NCBI GenBank assembly: GCA_964412015.1
Contig: CAYPMO010000002.1
Span: 162,862 to 226,861, forward strand
Source: SZUA-318 sp964412015
GTDB lineage: Bacteria > Gemmatimonadota > Gemmatimonadetes > Longimicrobiales > Gaopeijiaceae
Length of the DNA: 64,000 nt
Direction: 5' to 3'
Part shown: piece after piece, positions 53,946-61,328 of the stretch
Layout of the letters: each line of letters opens with the position of its first letter
Position numbering within the stretch: position 1 is the stretch's first letter
Notes under the pieces: model-generated
What the model was told of the DNA's origin: nothing
The model's database searches: none
What the model saw: only the letters and a program-made list of their open reading frames with translations
Translations under genes and position numbers: made by a program

Positions 53946-53974
53946 TTGATGCGTCCCGGGCCTTCCGGTATCCT
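53946..53974 (+). promoter_or_regulatory. Promoter upstream of the DUF5683-like gene
   Basis: TTGATG (53946-53951), a spacer of exactly 17 bases and TATCCT (53969-53974) precede the ATG at 53984 by 9 bases, placing the expected transcript start within a few bases of the start codon. No ribosome-binding site is visible, as for a leaderless message. Confidence 0.5.
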
Positions 53975-53983
53975 TCGCCGGCC

Positions 53984-54613
53984 ATGGATGGAACGACCTC
54001 CCGTCTGCTCCGCGCTCGCCTCCGGTACTCCGCGCGGTCCCTGCGCATCCTGGCCGCCGTGGGGGCGATCGGCGTCGCGGTCCCGCTCGGCGGACAGGAG
54101 ATCTCGCCGACAACGCCGTCGGATTCCGTCGTCGTGCGCCCGCGCGTGGTGTCGCCTCGTGGGGCTTTCCTGAGATCCGCGCTCGTTCCGGGCTGGGGCC
54201 ACGCCGCGATCGGGAACTATCATCGGAGCGCCTTCTACGTCCTGGCCGAGGGGGGCTCGGCCTTCATGCTCATCAAGACCGGGCGGCGTTACGCGCAGGC
54301 CCAGGACCGGGTGTCCTTCACCGAGCGTCGCCTGCGTGCGGACCTCGCGGAGCAGGGCGTGACCGACGAGACCGAAATCCAGGAAGCGCTGGAGGCCGAC
54401 GAGACCCTCCAGGACCTCATGGATCTCCAGGAAGCGCGCAGACAACAGAGGGAGGATTGGACGGCGGTCACGATCTTCCTGATGCTGCTTTCCGGTGTGG
54501 ACGCGTACGTGTCGGCGCACCTCCGCGACTTCCCGGTCCCCCTGGAGATGGACGCCGCCCCGGTCGCCGATGGACGAGTCGAGCTGTCGTTCGCGCTCAG
54601 GGTTCGCAGGTGA
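53984..54613 (+). CDS. DUF5683-like membrane/secreted protein
   Basis: A 209-residue protein. Signal-like LRILAAVGAIGVAVPLGGQ, then SPRGAFLRSALVPGWGHAAIG with NYHRSAFYVLAEGGSAFML, the hallmark of the DUF5683 family (two short TM helices with PGxGQ-type motif). A charged coiled segment (RVSFTERRLRADLAEQGVTD, MDLQEARRQQREDWT) and a last TM helix (VTIFLMLLSGVDAYVSAHL) follow. The function of the family is unknown. The ATG was chosen because of the promoter 9 bases upstream; ATG 53933 is an alternative. It overlaps lpxH by 17 bases at the 3' ends. Confidence 0.75.
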   Translation: MDGTTSRLLRARLRYSARSLRILAAVGAIGVAVPLGGQEISPTTPSDSVVVRPRVVSPRGAFLRSALVPGWGHAAIGNYHRSAFYVLAEGGSAFMLIKTGRRYAQAQDRVSFTERRLRADLAEQGVTDETEIQEALEADETLQDLMDLQEARRQQREDWTAVTIFLMLLSGVDAYVSAHLRDFPVPLEMDAAPVADGRVELSFALRVRR

Positions 54614-55334
54614 GCAGCTCGGGAGCCTCGCCCTCGGCCAGCACGGCATAGCTCGCGTGCGTGACCCAATCCCCGGCGTTGAGATACCAGCGGCCGGGCT
54701 CCACCTCCACCAGCCTCGGGATGTGGGTATGGCCCAGCACGACCAGGTCGAGCTCGGGCGACGATCGAAGCTTGGCGCGCGCCCACGACTCCAGCGCCGC
54801 GGCCCTCTCCCGGTCGCCCCGTGTGGGTTCACCCCAACGCTCCCGCGTGCTCGATACCCGGCCGGCCACCCACCCGCCGAGCGCGGGGCCGAGGAGACCG
54901 AAGGCGGCGCGCGTCGGCCGGCTCCTCAAGAGGAGCCTGAGCGCCCGATAACCCAGGTCGCCCCGTCCGAGACCGTCTCCATGCGCCACGAACGCGGTGA
55001 GCCCCGCATAGACCCGTACGACCGGTTCCTGGAGAAACTCGAGGCCGATCTCCTCGCGGAGGTACCGGCCTCCCCACCAGTCGTGGTTGCCGCCCAGCAG
55101 CGTGACCGGCGTGCCGGCGTCCACGACGTCTTTGAGCGCCGTCAGCACCCGCCCGTACGCCGAGGGGACGCCCGTCCGGAACTCGAACCAGAAGTCGAAG
55201 AGGTCCCCGTTGATGACGAGCCTCGAAGCTCGCGTGGGCGTCCGCTCCAGCCAGTCGAGAAACGCGGCCTCCCGCTCGGGCGGAGCCGCGCCGAGGTGGA
55301 CGTCGGAGGCGATGTACACGGGCTTGGGAGGCAT
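54597..55334 (-). CDS. lpxH: UDP-2,3-diacylglucosamine diphosphatase-like metallophosphatase
   Basis: A 245-residue calcineurin-type phosphatase with all metal motifs in order: SDVHLG, NGDLFDFWFE, GGNHDWW, AHGDG and GHTHIP. NGDLFDFWFE and the size match LpxH/LpxH2, which hydrolyses UDP-2,3-diacylglucosamine to lipid X in lipid A synthesis. The ATG giving MPPKPVYIASDVHLG was chosen; upstream codons give no family sequence. It is divergent from the LptE-like cluster. Assignment to LpxH rather than a related phosphoesterase is inferred from context and motifs. Confidence 0.85.
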   Translation of the reverse strand: MPPKPVYIASDVHLGAAPPEREAAFLDWLERTPTRASRLVINGDLFDFWFEFRTGVPSAYGRVLTALKDVVDAGTPVTLLGGNHDWWGGRYLREEIGLEFLQEPVVRVYAGLTAFVAHGDGLGRGDLGYRALRLLLRSRPTRAAFGLLGPALGGWVAGRVSSTRERWGEPTRGDRERAAALESWARAKLRSSPELDLVVLGHTHIPRLVEVEPGRWYLNAGDWVTHASYAVLAEGEAPELLTCEP

Positions 55335-55443
55335 GGCGGTCCAACGTTGACGGACGTGCGAGAGGGTCACAAGGCCCTGGCGCGAACGTCGCGCTCCGAG
55401 CGGGGGTATGAGGTTGCCACCACCAACCTGTAGCCCACCGCGC

Positions 55444-56154
55444 ATGCAGCCACGCCGCCGCCGCACGTCCGTCTGTCTCGCCTTGCCCGGCGTCCTGGCG
55501 CTCGCCGGCTGCTCGCGTCCGCAGGTCGTCTACGCGCCTGCCGCGCCCGACCCGGAGCAGCTCGCGCTGGCCCTCGAGGACCAGACCTCCCTCCGTGAGC
55601 CCGTGCGCATCGTGTTTGACTGGTGGCTCAACGAGGCGGGGGTACGGGTGCGGGGCCGGGGCGTCGCCCGCATCGAGCCGCCGTACAAAGCCCGCCTGGA
55701 TCTCTTCCTGGGGAACGGCGAGACCGTGGTGCAGGCCGCGCTCGTCGAAGGAGACCTCCGCATGCCTCCCGGCGCCCCGCAGGGCATCCTCCCACCCGCG
55801 GACCTCATGTGGGGTGTGCTGGGCGTGTTCCGCCCCCTCCTGGGCACGGAGCTCCTGGGGGCGGACCGCCTGGAGGACGGAGCCCTGCGCCTCCGCTACC
55901 GGTATGCGAACGCACGGGAGCTGTACTTCCGTGTGGAGGGGGGCCGGGTCCGCTCGGTCGAGACCCTCCAGGGCGGTCACGCGGTCGAGCGCGTGGAGCT
56001 TGGACTGGAGGACGACAGCCGCTATCCTGCCGAGGCGACGTACCGCAACCTCGCGGCCTTCCGCGAGCTCAAGCTGACGCGACGGAGCGTGGAACGCGTG
56101 GAGCCCTATCCTCCCGACATCTGGGACATCAACTCGTCGAGGGGTGGCCGGTGA
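55444..56154 (+). CDS. DUF4292-like lipoprotein
   Basis: A 236-residue lipoprotein: TSVCLALPGVLALAGCSRP, lipobox LAGC. The mature part (SLREPVRIVFDWWLNEAGVRV, GRGVARIEPPYKARLDLFLG, ADLMWGVLGVFRPLLGTELL, RLRYRYANARELYFRVEGG) fits a LolA/LolB-like half-barrel as in DUF4292 proteins. It overlaps the LptE-like gene by 4 bases (GTGA). A role in moving lipoproteins or lipids is a reasonable inference. Confidence 0.72.
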   Translation: MQPRRRRTSVCLALPGVLALAGCSRPQVVYAPAAPDPEQLALALEDQTSLREPVRIVFDWWLNEAGVRVRGRGVARIEPPYKARLDLFLGNGETVVQAALVEGDLRMPPGAPQGILPPADLMWGVLGVFRPLLGTELLGADRLEDGALRLRYRYANARELYFRVEGGRVRSVETLQGGHAVERVELGLEDDSRYPAEATYRNLAAFRELKLTRRSVERVEPYPPDIWDINSSRGGR

Positions 56155-56660
56155 AGGCGATTCCCGGCGGTGCGGCGCTGGCATTGGCCCTGGCCTTCAC
56201 GGGCTGCGTCTACTCGTTCCGCGCCGGGAGCTTCCCCCCACCGCACATCAGGACGATCGCGGTCGCTCCGTTCGAGAACGAGACGACGCGGTTCGAGGTC
56301 TCGGGAGAGCTCTACGACAAGCTGTTCCAGAACCTCCCGCGTGCGTTGGGCATCCGAGCGGCGGGCGAGGACGTGGCGGACGCGGTCGTGCGCGGTACGA
56401 TCGTGCGGTACGACGTCGTGGCACCCAACTACCGAGCGGGCGCGGAGGGCCAGCCCGCCGAGGTCCTCCAACGGCAAGTCACGGTCACGGTCCACGTCGA
56501 GATCGTGGACCTGGTCCAGAACGTGGTGCTCTGGGAGGACCGGAGCGTCAGCGCGCAGGGTGAGTTCCTCGAAGCCTCCGAGAGCGAGGACGTGGGGCGT
56601 GCCGAGGCCATCGAGCTGCTGGTCCAGAAGATCGTGGATGGGGCACAGTCGAACTGGTAA
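56151..56660 (+). CDS. lptE: LptE-like LPS-assembly lipoprotein
   Basis: A 169-residue lipoprotein starting at GTG. Signal ALALALAFTGCVY, lipobox FTGC, then YSFRAGSFPPPHIRTIAVAP, FENETTRFEVSGELYDKLFQ and the conserved VRGTIVRYDVVAPNY and VTVHVEIVDLVQNVVLWED. This is the LptE (DUF799-like) fold that plugs the LptD translocon. It is coupled to the preceding lipoprotein; lptD itself is not here. The call rests on pattern and context. Confidence 0.82.
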   Translation: MKAIPGGAALALALAFTGCVYSFRAGSFPPPHIRTIAVAPFENETTRFEVSGELYDKLFQNLPRALGIRAAGEDVADAVVRGTIVRYDVVAPNYRAGAEGQPAEVLQRQVTVTVHVEIVDLVQNVVLWEDRSVSAQGEFLEASESEDVGRAEAIELLVQKIVDGAQSNW

Positions 56661-56743
56661 GCGGGAGGCGGGGGCGTCGGGCCACTATCTTTGAGACCGG
56701 GCGCCGGACGGCTCCGGCGCCGCGGCTCGAACGGAGGATCGGC

Positions 56744-57232
56744 ATGAGCCCCATCCCCCCGGAGGCCAAGGTGCTTCCGCGCGAGGAGCTCCTCGTCCGT
56801 CATGGACGGCCCCGGACGCATCGGGTCGTCTTCACCAACGGTTGCTTCGATCTGCTGCACCGCGGCCACGTGGCGTACCTCGTCGCCGCCCGGGCGCTCG
56901 GCGACGCGCTGGTCGTGGGGGTGAACACCGACGCTTCGGCGCGCCGGCTCGAGAAGGGGAACGCCCGGCCCGTGGTCGGACAGGAAGATCGTGCCTACGT
57001 GCTCGCGTCGCTGGCGTGCGTGGACGCGGTGACGCTCTTCGACGAGGACACTCCGCTCTCGCTGATCTCGGCACTGCTCCCCGACGTGTTGGTCAAGGGA
57101 GGCGACTACGCACCGGAGGCCGTGGTGGGAGCCGACGTGGTCGAAGCCGCGGGAGGGACGCTGCGGGTGATTCCGTTCGTCGAAGGCTACTCGACCACCA
57201 GCCTGATCGGACGCATCCGGGGAGGCACATGA
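56744..57232 (+). CDS. rfaE2: D-glycero-beta-D-manno-heptose 1-phosphate adenylyltransferase
   Basis: A 162-residue cytidylyltransferase-fold protein, RfaE2/HldE nucleotidyltransferase half. Motifs: VVFTNGCFDLLHRGHVAYL with the HxGH loop, VGVNTDASARRLEKG, RPVVGQEDRAYVLAS, LVKGGDYAPEAVVGAD and VEGYSTTSLIGRIR. It forms ADP-heptose with rfaE1 (48379) and a phosphatase (GmhB) elsewhere. It overlaps rph by 4 bases, so it begins the rfaE2-rph-rdgB-DUF971 operon. Confidence 0.92.
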   Translation: MSPIPPEAKVLPREELLVRHGRPRTHRVVFTNGCFDLLHRGHVAYLVAARALGDALVVGVNTDASARRLEKGNARPVVGQEDRAYVLASLACVDAVTLFDEDTPLSLISALLPDVLVKGGDYAPEAVVGADVVEAAGGTLRVIPFVEGYSTTSLIGRIRGGT

Positions 57233-57945
57233 TGGCGACACCCCGGACCGGCCGGCGGGCCGACCAGCTCAGGGACGTGGCGTTGGAGGTGGGGGTGGCC
57301 CCCTACGCCGAGGGCTCGTGCCTGATCAGCGCCGGCGGCACGAGAGTCCTGTGCACTGCTTCGGTCGGCGAAGGCGTTCCCGCGTGGCGCGAGGCGAGCG
57401 GCGCGGGCTGGGTCACCGCGGAGTACGGCATGCTGCCCCGCTCGACGCACACGCGCACGCGGCGGGAGCGGGACGGGCTCGGAGGGCGCACGCAGGAGAT
57501 CCAACGGCTCATCGGGCGCTCGCTCCGCGCGGTCACGGACCTCCGCGTGTTGGGCGCGCACACGGTCACCGTGGATTGCGACGTGCTCCAGGCCGACGGG
57601 GGCACACGCACGACATCCATCACCGGAGCCTGCGTGGCACTGACGCTGGCCGGTGCATGGATGCTCCACGAGGGGCTCGTCGTCAGGAATCCCGTGAGGG
57701 AGCGGGTCGCGGCCGTGAGCGTCGGGATCGTGGACGGCGAGCTCCGTCTGGATCTGGACTATGCCGAGGACTCGACCGCCCAGGTGGACATGAACGTGGT
57801 CGCGACCGAGCGGGGCGCGCTGGTGGAGGTCCAGGGCACGGCGGAGGGTGAGGCCTTCCCGCGCTCATCCCTGGACCGGATGCTCGACCTGGCCCTCTCG
57901 GGGATCGAGGGCCTCCTGGCCGCGCAAGCGAAGGCGCTCCGGTAG
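57229..57945 (+). CDS. rph: Ribonuclease PH
   Basis: A 238-residue phosphorolytic exoribonuclease that trims tRNA 3' ends. Motifs: GSCLISAGGTRVLCTASV, GAGWVTAEYGMLPRSTHTR, TQEIQRLIGRSLRAVTDL, TVDCDVLQADGGTRTTSITG and EDSTAQVDMNVVATE. Two adjacent ATG codons (57229, 57232) are possible starts, both after GGGGAGG. It is in the usual operon with rdgB downstream. Confidence 0.95.
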   Translation: MMATPRTGRRADQLRDVALEVGVAPYAEGSCLISAGGTRVLCTASVGEGVPAWREASGAGWVTAEYGMLPRSTHTRTRRERDGLGGRTQEIQRLIGRSLRAVTDLRVLGAHTVTVDCDVLQADGGTRTTSITGACVALTLAGAWMLHEGLVVRNPVRERVAAVSVGIVDGELRLDLDYAEDSTAQVDMNVVATERGALVEVQGTAEGEAFPRSSLDRMLDLALSGIEGLLAAQAKALR

Positions 57946-57949
57946 CCGC

Positions 57950-58570
57950 ATGGACCTCGTGATCGCCACCCGCAGCCCGGGCAAGCTCGCCGAGATCCGG
58001 AGGATCCTCTCGGTCGTCACCGGACTCCGGGTGATGGACCTCGCGGGCGCGGGAATCGCGTACGACCCCGCCGAAGACCACATCGAGCCCCACGATACGT
58101 TCGAGGAGAACGCCGTGTCCAAGGCGAGCTTCTTCCATGCCCTGTGCGGCCTGCCCACCGTCGCCGACGACTCGGGGCTGGAGGTGGACGCGCTCGGAGG
58201 CGGGCCCGGAGTGCGATCCAAGCGATTCGCCCCGGATGCGGACTCCGGGCGCGAGAGTGTGGACGAAGCCAACAACCGGCACCTCCTTCGCGCGCTCGAT
58301 GGCGTTCCGCCGAGCCGGCGTGGAGCCCGTTTCGTGTGCGTGGCGGCGCTCGTGGAGCCGGATCGGACCCTGGAGGTGTTCCGGGGAGAGACCCCGGGGG
58401 TCATCCTCGACGCGAAGCGGGGCAGGGGAGGGTTCGGCTACGATCCGGTGTTCCTGGATCCGGAGCTCGGGAGGACCTTCGCCGAGCTCTCCCCCGAGGA
58501 GAAGAACGGAAGAAGCCACCGGGGCCGGGCCTTCCGGGCGCTCGCCGCCTACCTGGCGCGGAGGTCCTGA
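57950..58570 (+). CDS. rdgB: XTP/dITP diphosphatase (non-canonical purine NTP pyrophosphatase)
   Basis: A 206-residue HAM1/RdgB protein: MDLVIATRSPGKLAEIRRIL, FEENAVSKASFFHALCGLP, VADDSGLEVDALGGGPGVRS, RGRGGFGYDPVFLDPELG and FAELSPEEKNGRSHRGRA. It removes deaminated purine nucleotides (dITP, XTP) before DNA synthesis. It lies 4 bases after rph. Confidence 0.95.
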   Translation: MDLVIATRSPGKLAEIRRILSVVTGLRVMDLAGAGIAYDPAEDHIEPHDTFEENAVSKASFFHALCGLPTVADDSGLEVDALGGGPGVRSKRFAPDADSGRESVDEANNRHLLRALDGVPPSRRGARFVCVAALVEPDRTLEVFRGETPGVILDAKRGRGGFGYDPVFLDPELGRTFAELSPEEKNGRSHRGRAFRALAAYLARRS

Positions 58571-58572
58571 GC

Positions 58573-58911
58573 ATGGAAGCGCGCTTCCACCCCGAGGACA
58601 TCGGCCCCACGGAGGACGGAACGCGGCTGCGGATCCGCTGGCGCGACGGCGCCGTGGCGGAGTACGAGCCATGGCTCCTCCGCACGCGGTGCCCGTGCGC
58701 GGGCTGCGTCGACGAGATGACCGGGCTCCGGAAGCTCCGACCCGAGAGCGTGCCCCCGGAGATCTATCCCGTGGCGATCCATTACGTGGGCCGCTACGCG
58801 CTCCGGTTCGACTGGAGCGACGGGCACGGCACCGGCATCTACCCCTTCGAGTACCTGCGGCGGCTCTGGGAGGAGGGGGACCCGCAGCCTACCGAGAGTC
58901 CGACCGCCTGA
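58573..58911 (+). CDS. DUF971 protein
   Basis: A 112-residue DUF971 protein: LRIRWRDGAVAEYEPWLLRT, CPCAGCVDEMTG, IYPVAIHYVGRYALRFDWS, GHGTGIYPFEYLR. Found in many bacteria as a separate protein or fused to Mrp/ApbC; the C-x-C-x-x-C cluster may bind a metal or Fe-S. Two bases separate it from rdgB. The role is not established. Confidence 0.9.
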   Translation: MEARFHPEDIGPTEDGTRLRIRWRDGAVAEYEPWLLRTRCPCAGCVDEMTGLRKLRPESVPPEIYPVAIHYVGRYALRFDWSDGHGTGIYPFEYLRRLWEEGDPQPTESPTA

Positions 58912-58927
58912 GTAGCTTCAGCCTCCA

Positions 58928-58970
58928 CGGGGCGTGGCGCAGTCCGGTAGCGCACCTGCTTTGGGAGCAG
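58928..58970 (+). pseudogene. 5' part of a tRNA-Pro(UGG) gene, broken after the anticodon stem
   Basis: CGGGGCG, then TGGCGCAGTCCGGTAGCGCAC and CTGC-TTTGGGA-GCAG, are the acceptor strand, D arm and anticodon arm of a bacterial tRNA-Pro with anticodon TGG. After GCAG (58970) a C7 run and unrelated sequence replace the variable loop, T arm and 3' acceptor strand, so no functional tRNA is encoded here. The break coincides with the start of the integrase-bearing element. Confidence 0.8.
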
Positions 58971-59141
58971 CCCCCCCGCCTTTTCGCCAGCCTCCACCGG
59001 CCCCCGTGCGTTTCCGTAAGAGCCTTGCGGTTATTGGGCTCTTGCCCCATCTTCCCTTTCAGGGCATTGCATCCCCTGGCACGCGCTGGCGCGGATTCTG
59101 TGCCCTAGATGTGCCCTAAATGGTCCAGAGGAGGGGGGCGA

Positions 59142-59339
59142 ATGGAGCGGATTCTCAGGAAGGAGGAGGTCGTGGATCGGACCGGCCTGAGTGCCGTCTC
59201 GATCTGGCGCCTCGAGAAGCGGGGAGACTTTCCCCAGCATCGGCGGATCTCGCCAAATCGCGTCGGGTGGCTCTCGTCTGAGGTGGAGGCATGGATCAAG
59301 AGCCGCCCCATGGCGAAGGGAGGCCCGAGTCATGGCTAA
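59142..59339 (+). CDS. AlpA-family excisionase/regulator
   Basis: A 65-residue MerR-like winged helix: ILRKEEVVDRTGLSAVSIWR, LEKRGDFPQHRRISPNRVGW and SEVEAWIKSRP. AlpA proteins act as excisionase or integrase activators in P4-like elements. GAGGGGGGCGA precedes the ATG. It overlaps the integrase start by 8 bases, so the two are co-translated. A paralog lies at 61325. Confidence 0.88.
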   Translation: MERILRKEEVVDRTGLSAVSIWRLEKRGDFPQHRRISPNRVGWLSSEVEAWIKSRPMAKGGPSHG

Positions 59340-60561
59340 GCTCAAGCTCAACGCGAAGCGGGTGGAGAGCCTCCGCGCGAGCGAGGTGCAGGAGGATTTC
59401 TGGGATGGTCTGACGCCGGGCCTCTGCCTGAGAGTCTCCGGCGCCACTGGCCGGAAGACCTGGCTCTTGAGGTATCGCGTGAGGGGAGACAGGGTGCACC
59501 ACCACCGCATGAAGCTCGGTGTGTATCCTGAGCTTGACCTCGCGGACGCGCGTGAGAAGGCGCGGGCCGCTCTGGCGAAGGCGGACGCGGGGATAGATCC
59601 CGCGCACGAGCGCGAGGAGCACCAGGGTACTCCTACGTTCCGGGAGATGGCGGACGAAGTGCTCAAGGCCCTGGAAAGCCGGACGCGCGAGAAGACGCAG
59701 ACCGAGCGACGGCGCATCCTGAACAAAGAGCTGCTCCCCGAATGGGGGGACAGGCCGGCCGGAGAAGTCACGCGGCGCGACGTGCTGATATTGGTGGAGG
59801 CGATCCGCGACCGGGGCGCTCCGATCCTGGCGAACCGCGTCCTCAGCCTCATCGGGGTACTGTTCAACGGGGCCCTCGCCCGTGGCTTCCCGACTGTGGA
59901 TGCGAGCCCCGCGCATATGCTCCGGCCTCCCGCCCAGGAGTATGGCCGGGACCGCTGGCTGACCGCGAAAGAGATCAGGGCGGTGTGGAAGGCAACGGAG
60001 CCGGAGAACCCACTCACGCGCGGCGCCTTCCGGCTTGCGCTCCTGACGGGCCAGCGTGTCGGCTCCATCGTGGCCATGCGCTGGGATCTCATCGAACAGA
60101 ACGGCACGGGCGGAATCTGGCGCGTCCCCGAGGAAGACTTCAAGGGCCGCCGCCCGCACCTGGTCCCCTTGAGCGCGGAGGCGTGGGCGGTCCTCGAGGA
60201 TCTTCGTTCTATCGCCGACGAGGGGGCGCGCTACGTGTTCCCGGCGCGCGCGCGGACCAGGGTCGCGCACGTGACGAATCTCGGCAAGGCGCTCGCCCGC
60301 GTCCGGGCGCGCACCAGGTTGAAGCGGTGGACGGCCCACGACTTCCGCACGACGTTCAGGACGCACGCAGTGAAGGCGCCAGAGGACGGAGGTTGTGGGG
60401 TCGCGCCGAACGTCGCGGACCTCGTGCTCGGCCACGCGGAGAACAGTCTCGGCTGGAGTCGGTACCAGGGAGATAGAGACCACTATCTCCTGCACGAGAA
60501 GCGCGAGGCGCTCCGGGCGTGGGGCGCGTTCGTCAGGAAGGCCGTCGAGGGGGAGGAGTAG
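59332..60561 (+). CDS. Tyrosine recombinase/integrase (P4-type)
   Basis: A 409-residue integrase. N-terminal DUF4102-like domain (FWDGLTPGLCLRVSGATGRK, MKLGVYPELDLADAREKAR), core-binding domain (TFREMADEVLKALESRTREK) and catalytic domain with Arg in LTGQRVGSIVAMRW, HDFRTTFRTH (His-x-x-Arg), LGHAENSLGWSR and a C-terminal Tyr in RYQGDRDHYLLHEKR. It is positioned next to the broken tRNA-Pro, its probable target. Integrases of this type usually insert at tRNA 3' ends. Confidence 0.93.
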   Translation: MAKLKLNAKRVESLRASEVQEDFWDGLTPGLCLRVSGATGRKTWLLRYRVRGDRVHHHRMKLGVYPELDLADAREKARAALAKADAGIDPAHEREEHQGTPTFREMADEVLKALESRTREKTQTERRRILNKELLPEWGDRPAGEVTRRDVLILVEAIRDRGAPILANRVLSLIGVLFNGALARGFPTVDASPAHMLRPPAQEYGRDRWLTAKEIRAVWKATEPENPLTRGAFRLALLTGQRVGSIVAMRWDLIEQNGTGGIWRVPEEDFKGRRPHLVPLSAEAWAVLEDLRSIADEGARYVFPARARTRVAHVTNLGKALARVRARTRLKRWTAHDFRTTFRTHAVKAPEDGGCGVAPNVADLVLGHAENSLGWSRYQGDRDHYLLHEKREALRAWGAFVRKAVEGEE

Positions 60562-60577
60562 CCCGACTCCTCCAGAG

Positions 60578-60598
60578 ACGTGCGCAGAGTGCGCACGT
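60578..60598. repeat. Perfect inverted repeat after the integrase gene
   Basis: ACGTGCGCA-GAG-TGCGCACGT, 9 bp arms with a 3-base centre, 16 bases past the integrase stop codon. It may be the integrase terminator or a recombination/protein-binding site. Confidence 0.6.
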
Positions 60599-60660
60599 GG
60601 GACTCGCTGCATCCGGCCAGGTCGGCGACGCGCCGGCTTCGCCCGGCGACGGCTTCGTGG

Positions 60661-60754
60661 TGGCCCCAGTCTGAGATTTTGCCGCCGGCGGCAAATTTCA
60701 ATCTTCCTGGCCCCAACTGAGATTTGTGCGCCGGCGCACAATTCAACCTTGCCC
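60661..60754. repeat. Two 47 bp units, each with a perfect 18 bp palindrome
   Basis: Unit 1 starts TGGCCCCAGTCTGAGATT (60661) and holds TTTGCCGCCGGCGGCAAA (60678-60695). Unit 2 starts TGGCCCCAACTGAGATT (60708) and holds TTGTGCGCCGGCGCACAA (60724-60741). Flanks (TGGCCCCA, CTGAGATT, then TTCAA-CTT) are conserved while the palindrome sequence changes, apart from the shared GCCGGC centre. A TGCCCCGTCGCTC segment at 60750 may start a third unit that runs into the gap. The conserved frame with varying palindrome is unusual. Confidence 0.75.
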
Positions 60755-60755
60755 C

Positions 60756-60919
60756 GTCGCTCCCCGCGCGCACGTGCGGGATGCGGGNNNNNNNNNNNNN
60801 NNNNNNNNNNNNNNNNNNNNNNNNNNNNNNNNNNNNNNNNNNNNNNNNNNNNNNNNNNNNNNNNNNNNNNNNNNNNNNNNNNNNNNNGTCGCTCCCCGCG
60901 CGCACGTGCGGGATGCGGG
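60756..60919. repeat. 32 bp direct repeat on both sides of a 100-N assembly gap
   Basis: The 32-base sequence beginning GTCGCTCCCCGCGCGCACG and ending GGGATGCGGG occurs at 60756-60787 and exactly again at 60888-60919; between them are 100 N (60788-60887), a conventional placeholder of unknown length. The repeat can fold CCCGC-N8-GCGGG. Identical contig ends are what assemblers leave at an unresolved tandem array. The GTCGCTCCCCGCGC start resembles CRISPR repeats of GC-rich bacteria, but with only two copies and no spacer or cas gene seen, CRISPR is only one possibility. Confidence 0.5.
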
Positions 60920-60945
60920 TACGCCATACAGTGGACGAGAAGTGG

Positions 60946-60974
60946 TTGACTCCCGTATGCCATACCCCTAACTT
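60946..60974 (+). promoter_or_regulatory. Rightward promoter with palindromic operators
   Basis: TTGACT (60946-60951), a spacer of exactly 17 bases and TAACTT (60969-60974). A perfect palindrome GTATG-C-CATAC (60955-60965) lies inside the spacer, and a one-mismatch copy GTACGCCATAC lies upstream at 60919-60929, touching the end of the 32 bp repeat. This looks like a lysogeny-type repressor-controlled promoter for the gene cluster starting at 61131. Confidence 0.65.
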
Positions 60975-61130
60975 CCTGTCGAAGTAAGGGCGGGTTCACC
61001 ACCGTAGTTGCCGGACTTGCACGCGGTCTGGCCGTAGTAGATGGCATCCCGCCGCCACGCTACGGCCGAGACCCCGGCGGGATCGCCTCCTGACTCGGGC
61101 AACGGCCCCGACATCGGGAGGCGTTCTTTT

Positions 61131-61328
61131 ATGGTGACGCCGCTGCACCATCCCGGCCCGTCTGGCCCGTCGAAGATGCTGACGTGCCGCACGCCCCGCC
61201 CGCTCGCCCGCGAGATCCAGCTCCTCGCCCGCGCCGAGCGCACCACCGTTTCTGACCTTATCCGCCAAGCCATCGCGGACCGGGTGGCTCAAGCCCTTGC
61301 GCGGCCGGCTGAGGAGCGCGCCCGATGA
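61131..61328 (+). CDS. Small RHH-like DNA-binding protein
   Basis: A 65-residue protein; ATG 61131 follows GGGAGG at good distance. The C-terminal half (RPLAREIQLLARAERTTVSD, LIRQAIADRVAQALARP) matches a ribbon-helix-helix pattern with a variant first strand. It could bind the palindromic operators upstream of its own promoter. Its stop overlaps the next start (ATGA). Confidence 0.7.
   Translation: MVTPLHHPGPSGPSKMLTCRTPRPLAREIQLLARAERTTVSDLIRQAIADRVAQALARPAEERAR

Noticed and set aside
60756..60919. CRISPR array call
   Set aside because: Only two repeat copies, no observable spacer and no cas genes; the N gap prevents a firm call. Kept as a repeat and a finding.
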